Positions 22,535 through 30,257 of a stretch of DNA of 45,330 nucleotides are shown one piece after another (position 1 is the first letter of the stretch; every line of letters begins with the position of its first letter). The translations under genes were made by a program, and so were the position numbers. The notes under the pieces are model-generated. The model was given only the letters and a program-made list of their open reading frames with translations. It did no database searches and had not been told where the DNA came from. The DNA is from a virus, in the IMG/VR virus record IMGVR_UViG_3300005529_000237, positions 1 to 45,330 of that record. One strand, 5' to 3'.

Positions 22535-22552
22535 GACGGGAGTGTACACGAA

Positions 22553-23473
22553 ATGAACGTACTTGTGACCGGGGCGTGCGGATTTTTAGGGCGTCACGTC
22601 ATTGCCAAATTGATTGCAAATCCAAAGTGCGAGACCGTTGTTGCCTTTGACAATCTTGATCCGTTGTGTGGTGGCGACGGTGATGCCACAGCCGCCATGC
22701 ACTGCCGAGCCTTCAAAGGCGACGTTACCAATCATCGTGATATTGAGCTAGCCATTCGCGAGAACGCGATTGACTCCATCGTCCATCTCGCCGCTTACGG
22801 CCGCAATCTGACCTGTCAGGACCGACCGCAAGAGGCTTGGCGCGTGAACGTCGGCGGTACGATGAACGTGCTGGAGATTGCGGCGCTGCGCGGCCTCAAG
22901 CGCGTAGTGGTGTGTTCAAGCAATATCGTGCTCTCGGATCAGTGGACGGTGTACAAGTGCACCAAGCGCGCCGTTGAATCGCTAGTGCGCACGAATGCGG
23001 AGTTTGGCCTGAGCGTGATGGGGCTGCGACCGTCGAATATCTACGGTGCCGGGCAATCCAAGACCGAATACCAGCTTTGCGCTTTTGCCGGCCTGAATAA
23101 ATCCTACGCCGAGAATGGCAAGTTCTTCATCTCTGGCGATGGCACGCAGTCGCGCGATTGGGTTCACGCCGAGGACGTAGCGCGCGCGTTTGAATTGGCG
23201 CTGTTCTCCGACTTCAAGGGCGACACGCTGGACGTTTGTACGGGCACGCTGACTTCGATGAACCGGATTGCTGAGATGCTGGGCGTGCCAGTCGAATACA
23301 CTGCGGCGCGGCCCGGAGATGCAAAGGAGTTGGTCAGTGATCGGTGGTTAGCTAAAGAGAAACTGAACTTTTGGGCAAAAATCAAACTGGAGGAACGAAT
23401 CCGGGACGCTTTCCCGGATGTGCCAAGGAGGGTGAATGAAGCTCACGAAGAAGCAACTTTACGATTACCATGA
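22553..23473 (+). CDS. NAD-dependent epimerase/dehydratase (extended SDR), 306 aa
   Basis: ATG 22553. The Rossmann start T-G-A-C-G-F-L-G (6-13) binds NAD. D-N-L at 33-35 lies at the end of strand 2. The active site has S122/S123 and Y134-x-x-x-K138. R-P-S-N-I-Y-G-A-G and the R-D-W-V-H-A-E-D-V-A segment are typical of UDP-sugar epimerases and dehydratases. It would supply a modified nucleotide sugar for the glycosyltransferase downstream. A weak promoter (TTGCTG at 22494, TATAGA at 22518, 18-bp spacer) may precede it. Its start faces the sigma gene head to head with almost no gap. Confidence 0.85.
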   Translation: MNVLVTGACGFLGRHVIAKLIANPKCETVVAFDNLDPLCGGDGDATAAMHCRAFKGDVTNHRDIELAIRENAIDSIVHLAAYGRNLTCQDRPQEAWRVNVGGTMNVLEIAALRGLKRVVVCSSNIVLSDQWTVYKCTKRAVESLVRTNAEFGLSVMGLRPSNIYGAGQSKTEYQLCAFAGLNKSYAENGKFFISGDGTQSRDWVHAEDVARAFELALFSDFKGDTLDVCTGTLTSMNRIAEMLGVPVEYTAARPGDAKELVSDRWLAKEKLNFWAKIKLEERIRDAFPDVPRRVNEAHEEATLRLP

Positions 23474-23687
23474 CATAGATCGCGGAGAGCTAAAGCTGGT
23501 GCGGATTGGGCATGCGCTGTGGGCTATGCTCAGAAAGGCCCGGAAATCTTACCTGCCCAAGGAAGAACGCATACTTATGGAGGCTATTGAGACGATCATG
23601 CGGCTTAAAAAGGAGAAACGAGCTGAATTGAAGGTTCAGAATGCCGCAAGATCAGCAAAATTGGCCGAGAGGTTTCGCACTGCGTGA
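23436..23687 (+). CDS. Small basic helical protein, 83 aa
   Basis: ATG 23436 has AAGGAGGGTGA just upstream and overlaps the epimerase by 38 bases. It is Lys/Arg-rich and helical throughout (WAMLRKARKSYLPKEERI, IMRLKKEKRAELKVQ). It may bind nucleic acid or act as an adaptor. Not recognised. Its stop overlaps the methyltransferase GTG. Confidence 0.6.
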   Translation: MKLTKKQLYDYHDIDRGELKLVRIGHALWAMLRKARKSYLPKEERILMEAIETIMRLKKEKRAELKVQNAARSAKLAERFRTA

Positions 23688-24244
23688 TTGGACCCGCCCA
23701 ACAGATTCCTGGTTGGATGAGCGAGACGGAACTGAACTGGCTCGCCAAACAGGCACGCTCCCATTGGATGATCTGCGAGATTGGCTGCTGGCGTGGCCGC
23801 TCGACGCGCTGCCTGGCCGATAACACGCAAGGCCGCATCTGCGCCGTGGATATGTGGGCCGACACGATGTACGGCTTTGGTGAGGACTCCTGGTGGCAGA
23901 AGGAAGAGGACTTGTGGCGCAAGAAAGACTGGCTGCTGCGCGAATTCCTAAAGAACCTCGGACCGCACATCGGCAAGACCGTTGCTCCGTTCCGCATTTC
24001 CTCGCTCGAAGCCGTGCAACTGTTCCGCGACGTGTTCGCCTTCGACATGATTTTCATAGACGCAGACCACGAGTACGAAAGCGTGCGAGACGACATTCTG
24101 GCGTGGAAGCAACTGCTGGCGCCGGGCGGCTTGCTCTGCGGCCATGACTTTTCACCTGATTACTGGACGGGGGTGATCCGCGCAGTGCAGGAGCTGGTAC
24201 CCGGATTCCAGACGGTTGATACGATTTGGTGGGCGCAACCGTGA
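23684..24244 (+). CDS. SAM-dependent methyltransferase, Methyltransf_24 type, 186 aa
   Basis: GTG 23684 is coupled by GTGA. Motif I E-I-G-C-W-R-G-R-S-T (32-41) is the SAM loop, A-V-D-M-W marks strand 2, and F-I-D-A-D-H-E (124-130) followed by L-L-A-P-G-G-L-L-C-G-H-D is the class-defining stretch. Proteins of this family often sit in glycan gene clusters and methylate sugars. Flanking epimerase and glycosyltransferase genes support a sugar O-methyltransferase, though a protein or small-molecule substrate remains possible. Confidence 0.8.
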   Translation: MIGPAQQIPGWMSETELNWLAKQARSHWMICEIGCWRGRSTRCLADNTQGRICAVDMWADTMYGFGEDSWWQKEEDLWRKKDWLLREFLKNLGPHIGKTVAPFRISSLEAVQLFRDVFAFDMIFIDADHEYESVRDDILAWKQLLAPGGLLCGHDFSPDYWTGVIRAVQELVPGFQTVDTIWWAQP

Positions 24245-24387
24245 TCGCTCATATTTGTGGTTGGATCAATGCGATAGCGTGTGTGACTTGTATTATCAGA
24301 GGTATTCGGGGTGAAGAGATTAAGTTTACTCCGTCAATAGCCGCAACAATATTTGCCACCGCTGCCGCGTTTTGGTTGACCCGATGA
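24241..24387 (+). CDS. 48-aa membrane protein between methyltransferase and glycosyltransferase
   Basis: GTG 24241 overlaps the methyltransferase TGA, and its own TGA overlaps the glycosyltransferase ATG. Two hydrophobic segments (WINAIACVTCII and SIAATIFATAAAFWLT) flank a charged turn (RGIRGEEIK), so it is probably a two-span hairpin membrane protein. Without it there would be a 139-base gap. It is more AT-rich than its neighbours. It could anchor the glycosylation enzymes at the membrane, which is inference. Confidence 0.6.
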   Translation: MIAHICGWINAIACVTCIIRGIRGEEIKFTPSIAATIFATAAAFWLTR

Positions 24388-25754
24388 AGCCTGTGATCCT
24401 CATCGGTGCGTCCAAGCACGATCTGGATAACGGCAATATCGAAATGCTGCGCACCACCTGGCTGCGCGACTGCAAGATCCCCTACCAAATCTTCGTGGGC
24501 CGCACCGTTGAAAACGCCGTAGGGGCCAATATGACGGTACTGGATGCCCCGGACGGCCTTTGGGTCGAACTCACGTACAAAACACGCCGGATGATGCGCT
24601 GGGCGGCGCCGCAAGCCTTTACGCACGTGTTCCGGTGCGACGTGGATACGCTTGTGCACATGGAACGGCTACTGGCCAGCGGATTCGAGGCGCATGACTA
24701 CTTTGGCTCGACGCTGGACGTGCCGACAAACTGGCCATTCTGTCATGGCGGGCCGGGCTTCTGGCTCAGCATGAAGGCCGTGCGAATCCTGGCCGACGCC
24801 GCGATTGACCAAAACTCCGAGATTCACAAGCTGCAGGATCAGTGGATCGGTGACACGCTGGGGGTGGCCGGCATCAATCCCGCGCATGATCCGCGTTTCT
24901 CGATGGGCTGGAGCTATGGCCGCGACGAGCCGCGCATTCTCCCCGACAACGATACGATCTCCTGCCATATGTCGAAAGGCACCGGAAACTATGACAAAAA
25001 ATGGATGCGCGAGGCTTATGACCGAATGACGACGGCGAACGCTTTCACATTGCAATATCCGTGGATCAAGGAACACGGCGCAAAGACTTCCGCGGTGCCG
25101 AATCCGAACCCAACGTCAAAGGTGTTGATCGCCTGCAATTCCTGCTGGAAGGATGTGCGTAATGGAAGCAATGCGGCGATCCGCGATACCTGGGGCAAGG
25201 AACTGCCGGCCGGATGGGACTTGCGCTTCTTCATGGGCGATCGCAATTTCTCGCCCGAGGAAGAAAAGCTGCTGCTTGATCCCAACTTCATTGGCTCACC
25301 GGGCACGCTGGGCGAGCTGGCACCGGCGACGGCCAAGAAATGCGATATCGGCGATGCGTGGACGCTGTGTCCCGATGAAGTCATGCTACATGATGTACCA
25401 GATGGTTACCTGGGGCTACCTTGGAAGACAGTAGAGAGCCTGCGCTGGGCACTGGAGCTTGGCTATGATTATATCTTCCGCATCTTCACAGATACTTATG
25501 TCTTTGTTGAACGCCTATATAAGTGTGGTTTCGAGTCTTATGACGCTCTTGGCGTGGTGCTTTTTAATTGCCCTCCTTGCCCTGCTCATCCTGACTCTAG
25601 CCATTTCTGTCCGCTGGGCGGCGACGGTTACTGGACATCGCGCAAAGCAGCGCAAGCAATCCTCTACTATACCGACGCCGAACTTGAGAAAATGACGGAC
25701 GACCAATTGCGAGCGTTAGGCGCGGAGTTCGAATATGTCGAAGTCGAAGCGTGA
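24384..25754 (+). CDS. Tandem-duplicated GT31/Fringe-like glycosyltransferase, 456 aa
   Basis: ATG 24384 is coupled by ATGA. Two copies of one fold are visible. Copy 1 (about 1-235) has T-W-L-R near 25, D86-V-D88, G-F-E-A-H-D and G-G-P-G-F-W-L-S. Copy 2 (about 245-456) has A-I-R-D-T-W, F-R-I-F-T-D-T-Y near 365-372, G-F-E-S-Y-D and G-G-D-G-Y-W-T-S. The DxD metal motif is intact in copy 1, but its first Asp is Phe368 in copy 2. The A-I-R-x-T-W and DxD pattern matches beta-1,3-galactosyltransferase (GT31) enzymes. Bases about 25380-25600 are clearly more AT-rich than copy 1, suggesting a separate origin of copy 2. Confidence 0.75.
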   Translation: MKPVILIGASKHDLDNGNIEMLRTTWLRDCKIPYQIFVGRTVENAVGANMTVLDAPDGLWVELTYKTRRMMRWAAPQAFTHVFRCDVDTLVHMERLLASGFEAHDYFGSTLDVPTNWPFCHGGPGFWLSMKAVRILADAAIDQNSEIHKLQDQWIGDTLGVAGINPAHDPRFSMGWSYGRDEPRILPDNDTISCHMSKGTGNYDKKWMREAYDRMTTANAFTLQYPWIKEHGAKTSAVPNPNPTSKVLIACNSCWKDVRNGSNAAIRDTWGKELPAGWDLRFFMGDRNFSPEEEKLLLDPNFIGSPGTLGELAPATAKKCDIGDAWTLCPDEVMLHDVPDGYLGLPWKTVESLRWALELGYDYIFRIFTDTYVFVERLYKCGFESYDALGVVLFNCPPCPAHPDSSHFCPLGGDGYWTSRKAAQAILYYTDAELEKMTDDQLRALGAEFEYVEVEA

Positions 25755-26148
25755 AAAATATCGCGATGGGCTTGCGCGTTCGAACAATTGGAAGAAGCGG
25801 AATCGTCCGAAGATGAACGACGCAAAAGCAACATGGCGATTGCAAACAAAACGCAGGGCGTTCGCAATCCTCGGAGACAAATGTTCAAATCCTGCGTGTC
25901 AGTGGTTGAACGGTGACGGCACTCGTGGTTGTACTGACCATCGTTGTTTGCAAATAGATCATGTAAAAAGCGATGGCCGTCTAGAGCGCGTCAGCGGGAA
26001 AAGCTACAATTCACTTTCCATTTATCGTAAGATCGTGCGCGGCGTTGAGATCGAACGGTATCAATTGCTCTGCGCGAATTGCAACTGGCTCAAACGATAT
26101 GAGCAAGAAAGGAGTAGCTGTGCCAACAAAACTTGTAAGGAGGATTAA
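25735..26148 (+). CDS. HNH endonuclease-like protein, 137 aa
   Basis: ATG 25735 overlaps the glycosyltransferase by 20 bases. The basic N-terminus (1-45) precedes C50-x4-C55, then I-D75-H76-V as the HNH first motif, and L-L-C113-A-N-C116-N at the end of the finger. HNH proteins near terminase genes often aid packaging or are homing nucleases. Here it lies 350 bases before the small-terminase candidate, which favours the packaging link. No intron is seen. Confidence 0.7.
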   Translation: MSKSKREKYRDGLARSNNWKKRNRPKMNDAKATWRLQTKRRAFAILGDKCSNPACQWLNGDGTRGCTDHRCLQIDHVKSDGRLERVSGKSYNSLSIYRKIVRGVEIERYQLLCANCNWLKRYEQERSSCANKTCKED

Positions 26149-26152
26149 AAAA

Positions 26153-26179
26153 CCAGTGGCGCGCCCCATCAGCCACTGG
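26153..26179 (+). promoter_or_regulatory. Hairpin and possible 9-codon leader before the next gene
   Basis: CCAGTGGC (26153-26160) pairs exactly with GCCACTGG (26172-26179). A strong AAGGAGG lies at 26138-26144, followed by GTG 26157, which could encode a 9-residue peptide (MARPISHWG) ending at TGA 26183-26185. That TGA overlaps TTG 26182 of the next gene. The hairpin also covers the CTGGGG ribosome site of that gene. Confidence 0.4.
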
Positions 26180-26181
26180 GG

Positions 26182-26487
26182 TTGAGCGAGGATACACAAA
26201 TTGGCTTCGCTCTAACTCAGGCCGGCATCGAATGCCCGCGCGATCCAAAGTTCCGCTACATTCCCGCGAACGATCCGGTGCGCAATCGCAATGCGCTGAC
26301 AATTCATCTCAACAGCCGCTTCACGCCGTGGGACCCCAAGCGCATGATCGAAGCGCACACCGAACAAGTTGCAGCGCGCCTCAAGTTTCCCAAGTGGGAA
26401 GGCTTGTGCAAGAAGTGCAATGGCCGCAGGTTCCGCGTGCATCCGATGGGACCAAGATGCGCTGATTGTGGTACTTTGGTGACATGA
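26182..26487 (+). CDS. Zinc-ribbon protein, 101 aa
   Basis: TTG 26182 start, with GGGG immediately upstream partly inside a hairpin. The C-terminus has C-K-K-C (about 76-79) and C-A-D-C (about 94-97), a zinc ribbon. The N-terminal part is not recognised. It is coupled by ATGA to the DUF5681 gene, so it may be a packaging or late regulatory factor. That role rests on position. Confidence 0.55.
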   Translation: MSEDTQIGFALTQAGIECPRDPKFRYIPANDPVRNRNALTIHLNSRFTPWDPKRMIEAHTEQVAARLKFPKWEGLCKKCNGRRFRVHPMGPRCADCGTLVT

Positions 26488-26906
26488 GCGAAGGCGCACA
26501 AATCGCCACAGGTAGCAATGGGAATTTGCGCTCTTGGCAGCCAGGTCAGAGCGGTAATCCTTCGGGCCGTCAGCGCGTCAAGGAATTCCGTGAAGCTCTG
26601 CGCCGCGTGTTCATCGCCAAGAAGCGCATGGCGCACGGCGAAGAAGTTCCGGACATAGATTATTTGCTGATGCAGCTCAAAGAAGCGATCATCAAGAATC
26701 TGGAAAGCAAGCGGCCCAACATCGCAGTCGTGATGCCGTTCTTATTGCTGTACAAAGAAACATTCGACGGAAAAGCTCCCGAAGTCGAAGTCGAGGACAA
26801 GCACGAACGCAGCGTAGTTCTACTCGAGGGCGGCGTGCAAAAGACCGAAGAGACGCACACGCAAACCGTGAGACTGGAGACTGGCGATGGCGGAACTGAT
26901 AACTGA
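26484..26906 (+). CDS. DUF5681-containing protein, small-terminase-position candidate, 140 aa
   Basis: ATG 26484 overlaps the previous stop. The motif W-Q-P-G-Q-S-G-N-P-S-G-R (about 18-29) defines DUF5681, commonly encoded just before large terminase genes. A helical region (30-90) and an acidic, Thr-rich end follow. It may act as or with the small terminase subunit. DNA recognition has not been shown for this family. Overlaps the next gene by 20 bases. Confidence 0.65.
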   Translation: MSEGAQIATGSNGNLRSWQPGQSGNPSGRQRVKEFREALRRVFIAKKRMAHGEEVPDIDYLLMQLKEAIIKNLESKRPNIAVVMPFLLLYKETFDGKAPEVEVEDKHERSVVLLEGGVQKTEETHTQTVRLETGDGGTDN

Positions 26907-27231
26907 TCCCGACCGCGCGAAAGCGGAACTAGACGCCAAAGAGATCGACATGGACGCGCCCTGCACGCGCCGCGAGATGGCGACCTGGTGCCAAAACTTC
27001 GTTCAGTCGCGCATCGTACCGTTGGCGCAGCAAGCCAACCAGACTGCATTCGTGCTCAACGAACTCATGGACTTCATGTCGCAACGCGGAATGCTCAAAG
27101 GCCGCGCTGATGGCCGCTGCCGGATGAGCACAGCCGAATGGAATGAATTTCTGCTGATGCGCAAGAAAGCGTTTGAGGCGCAAAAGGAATTACAGAAGAA
27201 AGCCGCAGAAGTCGCCAAGCAGGTCAATTGA
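26887..27231 (+). CDS. Helical protein upstream of TerL, 114 aa
   Basis: ATG 26887. Largely alpha-helical, with a charged end (KAFEAQKELQKKAAEVAKQ) and a mid-region LAQQANQTAFVLNELMDFM. No DNA-binding motif is clear. Position directly before the large terminase makes a small-terminase or packaging accessory role possible. Not recognised by sequence. Confidence 0.5.
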   Translation: MAELITDPDRAKAELDAKEIDMDAPCTRREMATWCQNFVQSRIVPLAQQANQTAFVLNELMDFMSQRGMLKGRADGRCRMSTAEWNEFLLMRKKAFEAQKELQKKAAEVAKQVN

Positions 27232-28932
27232 TTGTCGTTCCTGATTGACTTCACGGGCGTCCACGGCCACGACTGCCCCTGCTCCCTCGAAGAATACATG
27301 CACGAGTTTCATGGCACGCGCTACAGCGTGTATGAGACAAACGACGAAGGCCAGATTCTCCGCTGCATCTTCCATCCGCTTCCCAAGCAGCTTGTCTATT
27401 TCCTTGCGTCCGAGGTCTACATCCTATTCGGTGGAGGCCGCGGCCCCGGCAAGACTGAGGCGATCTGTTGGGACGCTCTGTTCAAAGCGTATCTGGTGCC
27501 TGGTTCGGTGCAAATTATCTTTCGCCGGACGATGGGCGAACTCAAGAAAACGATTATCAATCGCTTTAAGTCAATGCCTTCCGATCTGCGCGGCAAATAT
27601 ATTGGCGAACAGGGAAACGAGCGCGTAGAGCTTCCCAACGGCAGCAAAATCTATTTCTCATCGGCTCGCAGCGAGGATGACACGCGCAAGATGCTGTCGG
27701 GCGAATTCCTTTGCGTTCATTTCGATGAATGGTCGGAATGGCCGTACACGCAATGGAAGTTCATCAGCGGTTCGGTACGCGCGACCGTCGAGCGTGACGT
27801 GCTGGGCCGCAAGGTAATCGCGCAAGTCAAGGGCGCCACGAACCCAGGCGGCATCTGCGGCGATGTGTTGAATCACTTGTTCGGATGCGACATCGAGAAA
27901 TCCTGCCCGATCGGTGAAGATCCCGAATCTTACAACGCTGGCGAATACCTGTTCATCAAGACGCTGGTGGACGACAACCCGGCTTACTCAGCGGATCGGC
28001 CGGCGGGCCAAGCCTATCGCAAAATCCTGATGTCGATGCCGCGCAAGATTAGGGATGCGTGGCTGTACGGCAAGTGGAGCGGCTTCGAGGGCCAGTATTT
28101 CGATTGCTTCGAGCGCGAGGTTACCGAGGTTCCCCATGACGTGATTGTGCGGCTCATGTACAAGCAGTATTGGCAGCCGATCTGGATTGCATACGATTGG
28201 GGCAAAACACACCACAGCTACGCGACCTGGAACACCTTCGTCGAACTTGATCTGTACGACGGCAGCAAGAAGAAATTCCCTGTGACTTACCGGGAGCTTC
28301 TGATTCGAGGGCTAAGCGAGACAGCGGTGGCCGGGGAAATAGCGGCCATGACGCCAGAGGACGAACGCAAGCGCGTGGATAAGATTTATGGTGCGCCTGA
28401 TACGTTCGGCGGCGATCTGCTCTCGCGTGCGCGCCGCATGGGCGATGTGTTCACGGTCAATGATCTGCCGCGTCCGATGCCAGCATTCAACAAGCGTTCG
28501 GACGGCTTCACGCTGATGTACACGCTACTGGACCCGTTCAACCACATGCAAGAAGGCGACATCGCGCGCAATAACCTGAAAGACGGCTGGACGAAATTCT
28601 GCTCCGATTGGCTGATTAGCGAGGAGTGTCCGCATCTGTTTGAGGCGCTGGGCTGGGCGCTGGCGAGCAAGAAGCCTGGCAAGGATGGTGATATTGACGA
28701 TGAGGGTGATAGCCCTTTGCTTGACGTTCTGGACGGCAGCCGTTATGGGATCGCTTCGCGGATTAAGCCGGAGGAAAAGCCGTTCAAGGAAGTGATGCGC
28801 GAGGAAATTGGCGCACTGCCCGTGGTAGGCTCAAGCCGCTACATCAAGCACCTGCAACTCATGGCAGAGGAAAAGAAGGTATCGGCCCCATACTATTCGA
28901 CTTCGCGTAGATTCAAGCCGAGGAGGCACTAA
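27232..28932 (+). CDS. Terminase large subunit, 566 aa
   Basis: TTG 27232 follows the previous TGA directly. Walker A is G-G-G-R-G-P-G-K-T-E (67-76) and Walker B is C-V-H-F-D-E (161-166). The C-terminal nuclease domain starts near I-A-Y-D-W-G (about 323), and a second acidic cluster with D-V-L-D-G-S lies near 500. Length fits the family. It cuts concatemers and pumps DNA into proheads through the portal. The 30-bp end overlap gives no information on headful versus cos packaging. The TAA overlaps the next ATG. Confidence 0.92.
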   Translation: MSFLIDFTGVHGHDCPCSLEEYMHEFHGTRYSVYETNDEGQILRCIFHPLPKQLVYFLASEVYILFGGGRGPGKTEAICWDALFKAYLVPGSVQIIFRRTMGELKKTIINRFKSMPSDLRGKYIGEQGNERVELPNGSKIYFSSARSEDDTRKMLSGEFLCVHFDEWSEWPYTQWKFISGSVRATVERDVLGRKVIAQVKGATNPGGICGDVLNHLFGCDIEKSCPIGEDPESYNAGEYLFIKTLVDDNPAYSADRPAGQAYRKILMSMPRKIRDAWLYGKWSGFEGQYFDCFEREVTEVPHDVIVRLMYKQYWQPIWIAYDWGKTHHSYATWNTFVELDLYDGSKKKFPVTYRELLIRGLSETAVAGEIAAMTPEDERKRVDKIYGAPDTFGGDLLSRARRMGDVFTVNDLPRPMPAFNKRSDGFTLMYTLLDPFNHMQEGDIARNNLKDGWTKFCSDWLISEECPHLFEALGWALASKKPGKDGDIDDEGDSPLLDVLDGSRYGIASRIKPEEKPFKEVMREEIGALPVVGSSRYIKHLQLMAEEKKVSAPYYSTSRRFKPRRH

Positions 28933-29294
28933 TGTTCAAGCTGCAAATGAACGCGGAAGTGCGCAAGGAATTAGACGCACTAAAAGCGGATATTGAAAAG
29001 CTAAAAGCGGATGTTGAAAAACTGTTCGCTGGATGTGGGGAGTTGGCGCAAACCCAGCGGGCAATCGAAGCCAAACTAGACCAAATCCTCAAGGAACTCG
29101 AAAAGCCGGCCGATAGTTATGTTGATTCAGATGCCAAGAAGCCAGAGGTGGCCCAGGTGTCGAGCGGTCGCGTGGTCTTTACCCAGCGCAAGCAGCAACG
29201 GATTGCGAACTCGCGCGATCCTAATTTTGCCGAAAGGCTTGTCAAGAGCGCCGCGGCAACCAAACCAGCAGAGGAGCCGAAACATGAAGATTGA
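28932..29294 (+). CDS. Coiled-coil protein, 120 aa
   Basis: ATG 28932 overlaps the TerL stop. Residues about 8-55 form a coiled coil with exact heptads LKADIEK/LKADVEK, followed by a basic, Ala-rich end. Not recognised. By position between TerL and portal it may be a packaging or head accessory protein. Confidence 0.6.
   Translation: MFKLQMNAEVRKELDALKADIEKLKADVEKLFAGCGELAQTQRAIEAKLDQILKELEKPADSYVDSDAKKPEVAQVSSGRVVFTQRKQQRIANSRDPNFAERLVKSAAATKPAEEPKHED
28980..29021 (+). repeat. Tandem 21-bp repeat encoding coiled-coil heptads
   Basis: Two copies (28980-29000 and 29001-29021) beginning CTAAAAGCGGAT differ at two bases. Each encodes one heptad, so heptad number may vary by slippage. Confidence 0.8.
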
Positions 29295-29712
29295 TGGAAA
29301 AGAAACCGGGACTTCCAGCGTGGGCCGTAGCCTCGCGCGAAATCGCATGTCTCAGAAGCAAGAACCTGCTGGCGAGGGAGGTGATCCACAAGCAGAAGGT
29401 GGCGCAACCAGTATGCACGATCATGGCGGTCAGGAAGGGACGCACGAAGCAATCCAGCAGGTTGCTTCTGAGCATGGACCGGCCGAGAAAGCCGAGGTCA
29501 AGCCCGAGGGCGAAGGCCACACGGTTACCACGCATCACGGCGGCCACAAGCATGTGAGCAAAGGACATCCGCATGTCGCGCACGTCGCCGAGCACTTGAC
29601 ACACGCTTCGCAGAGCGGAATGGAAGAACCCAGCGAGCCTGGCGCGGGCCAGTCGGAGACCGAGGGCGTGAATTCGCTGGCAGCAATGGGCGTGGGCCAG
29701 CCGGAGGCGTAA
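29284..29712 (+). CDS. Histidine-rich protein, 142 aa
   Basis: ATG 29284 overlaps the upstream gene by 11 bases. It is low-complexity, Gly/Glu/Gln-rich, with His clusters (MHDHGGQEGTHE near residue 40; THHGGHKH, GHPHVAHVAEH near 80-105). It probably binds metal or is a disordered head protein whose charge shifts with pH. No homologue recognised. Coupled to the next gene (TAATG). Confidence 0.55.
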   Translation: MKIDGKETGTSSVGRSLARNRMSQKQEPAGEGGDPQAEGGATSMHDHGGQEGTHEAIQQVASEHGPAEKAEVKPEGEGHTVTTHHGGHKHVSKGHPHVAHVAEHLTHASQSGMEEPSEPGAGQSETEGVNSLAAMGVGQPEA

Positions 29713-29852
29713 TGCCGTTCAAATCCAAGGCGCAGCAAGGCTACATGGAAGCCCATAAAGAGGAATTGGAAAAGGCCGGCGTGAATCTCAAGGAGTGGGA
29801 AGACGCCAGCAAGGGCAAGAAGCTCCCCGAAAAGGTGAAGAAGCCAAAATGA
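29712..29852 (+). CDS. Small conserved phage head-region protein, 46 aa
   Basis: ATG 29712 overlaps the previous TAA. It starts MPFKSKAQQGYMEAH and ends W-E-D-A-S-K-G-K-K-L-P-E-K-V-K, a pattern typical of short proteins found between terminase and portal in many phages. Function unknown. The next ATG overlaps its stop. Confidence 0.7.
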   Translation: MPFKSKAQQGYMEAHKEELEKAGVNLKEWEDASKGKKLPEKVKKPK

Positions 29853-30250
29853 CGAAATACAACACAGAACTCCCCGTTTTTCACGTTGGCGGCACTGGCG
29901 ATTCGGTGCAGCTTGTCAGCCCAGGCGACGGCAACGGAATTGGTGCGGACAACTTTTCGCAGCCGGTGAACGTGACCGATTACATGCGCGACACCGCGCG
30001 GCCCATCGTGCTCAATTTCTTCTACGAGAGCGCGCCTGGCTCTGTGAGTTACGAAATCTACGTGGCGCAGTTCAACACCGATCCAACCGCGAATCCGTCG
30101 CAGTGGACGAAAGTTGCCACAACCACCAATACCGCAGGCGATCAGGTTACGTTGCAGCGCGCGGGTGCCGGAGCGCAGCAGTTCCGCTTCGTGTGCGTGA
30201 AGGAAGTCACTTCGCCGGGCGTGGCAGCGACCATCACAGCTTGCATGTAG
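29849..30250 (+). CDS. Beta-rich head or fibre-type protein, 133 aa
   Basis: ATG 29849 is coupled by ATGA. The sequence is beta-rich without signal peptide: T-G-D-S-V-Q-L-V, an S-V-S-Y-E-I-Y-V-A-Q-F strand and a final A-A-T-I-T-A-C. A jelly-roll decoration-like fold is plausible, but no family is recognised. It precedes a signal-bearing fibre protein and the portal. Confidence 0.5.
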   Translation: MTKYNTELPVFHVGGTGDSVQLVSPGDGNGIGADNFSQPVNVTDYMRDTARPIVLNFFYESAPGSVSYEIYVAQFNTDPTANPSQWTKVATTTNTAGDQVTLQRAGAGAQQFRFVCVKEVTSPGVAATITACM

Positions 30251-30257
30251 GGAGACC

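Noticed and set aside
28980-29021. Short tandem repeats considered as a CRISPR array
   Set aside because: The units are contiguous, coding for heptads, without spacers. No CRISPR array was found in the window.
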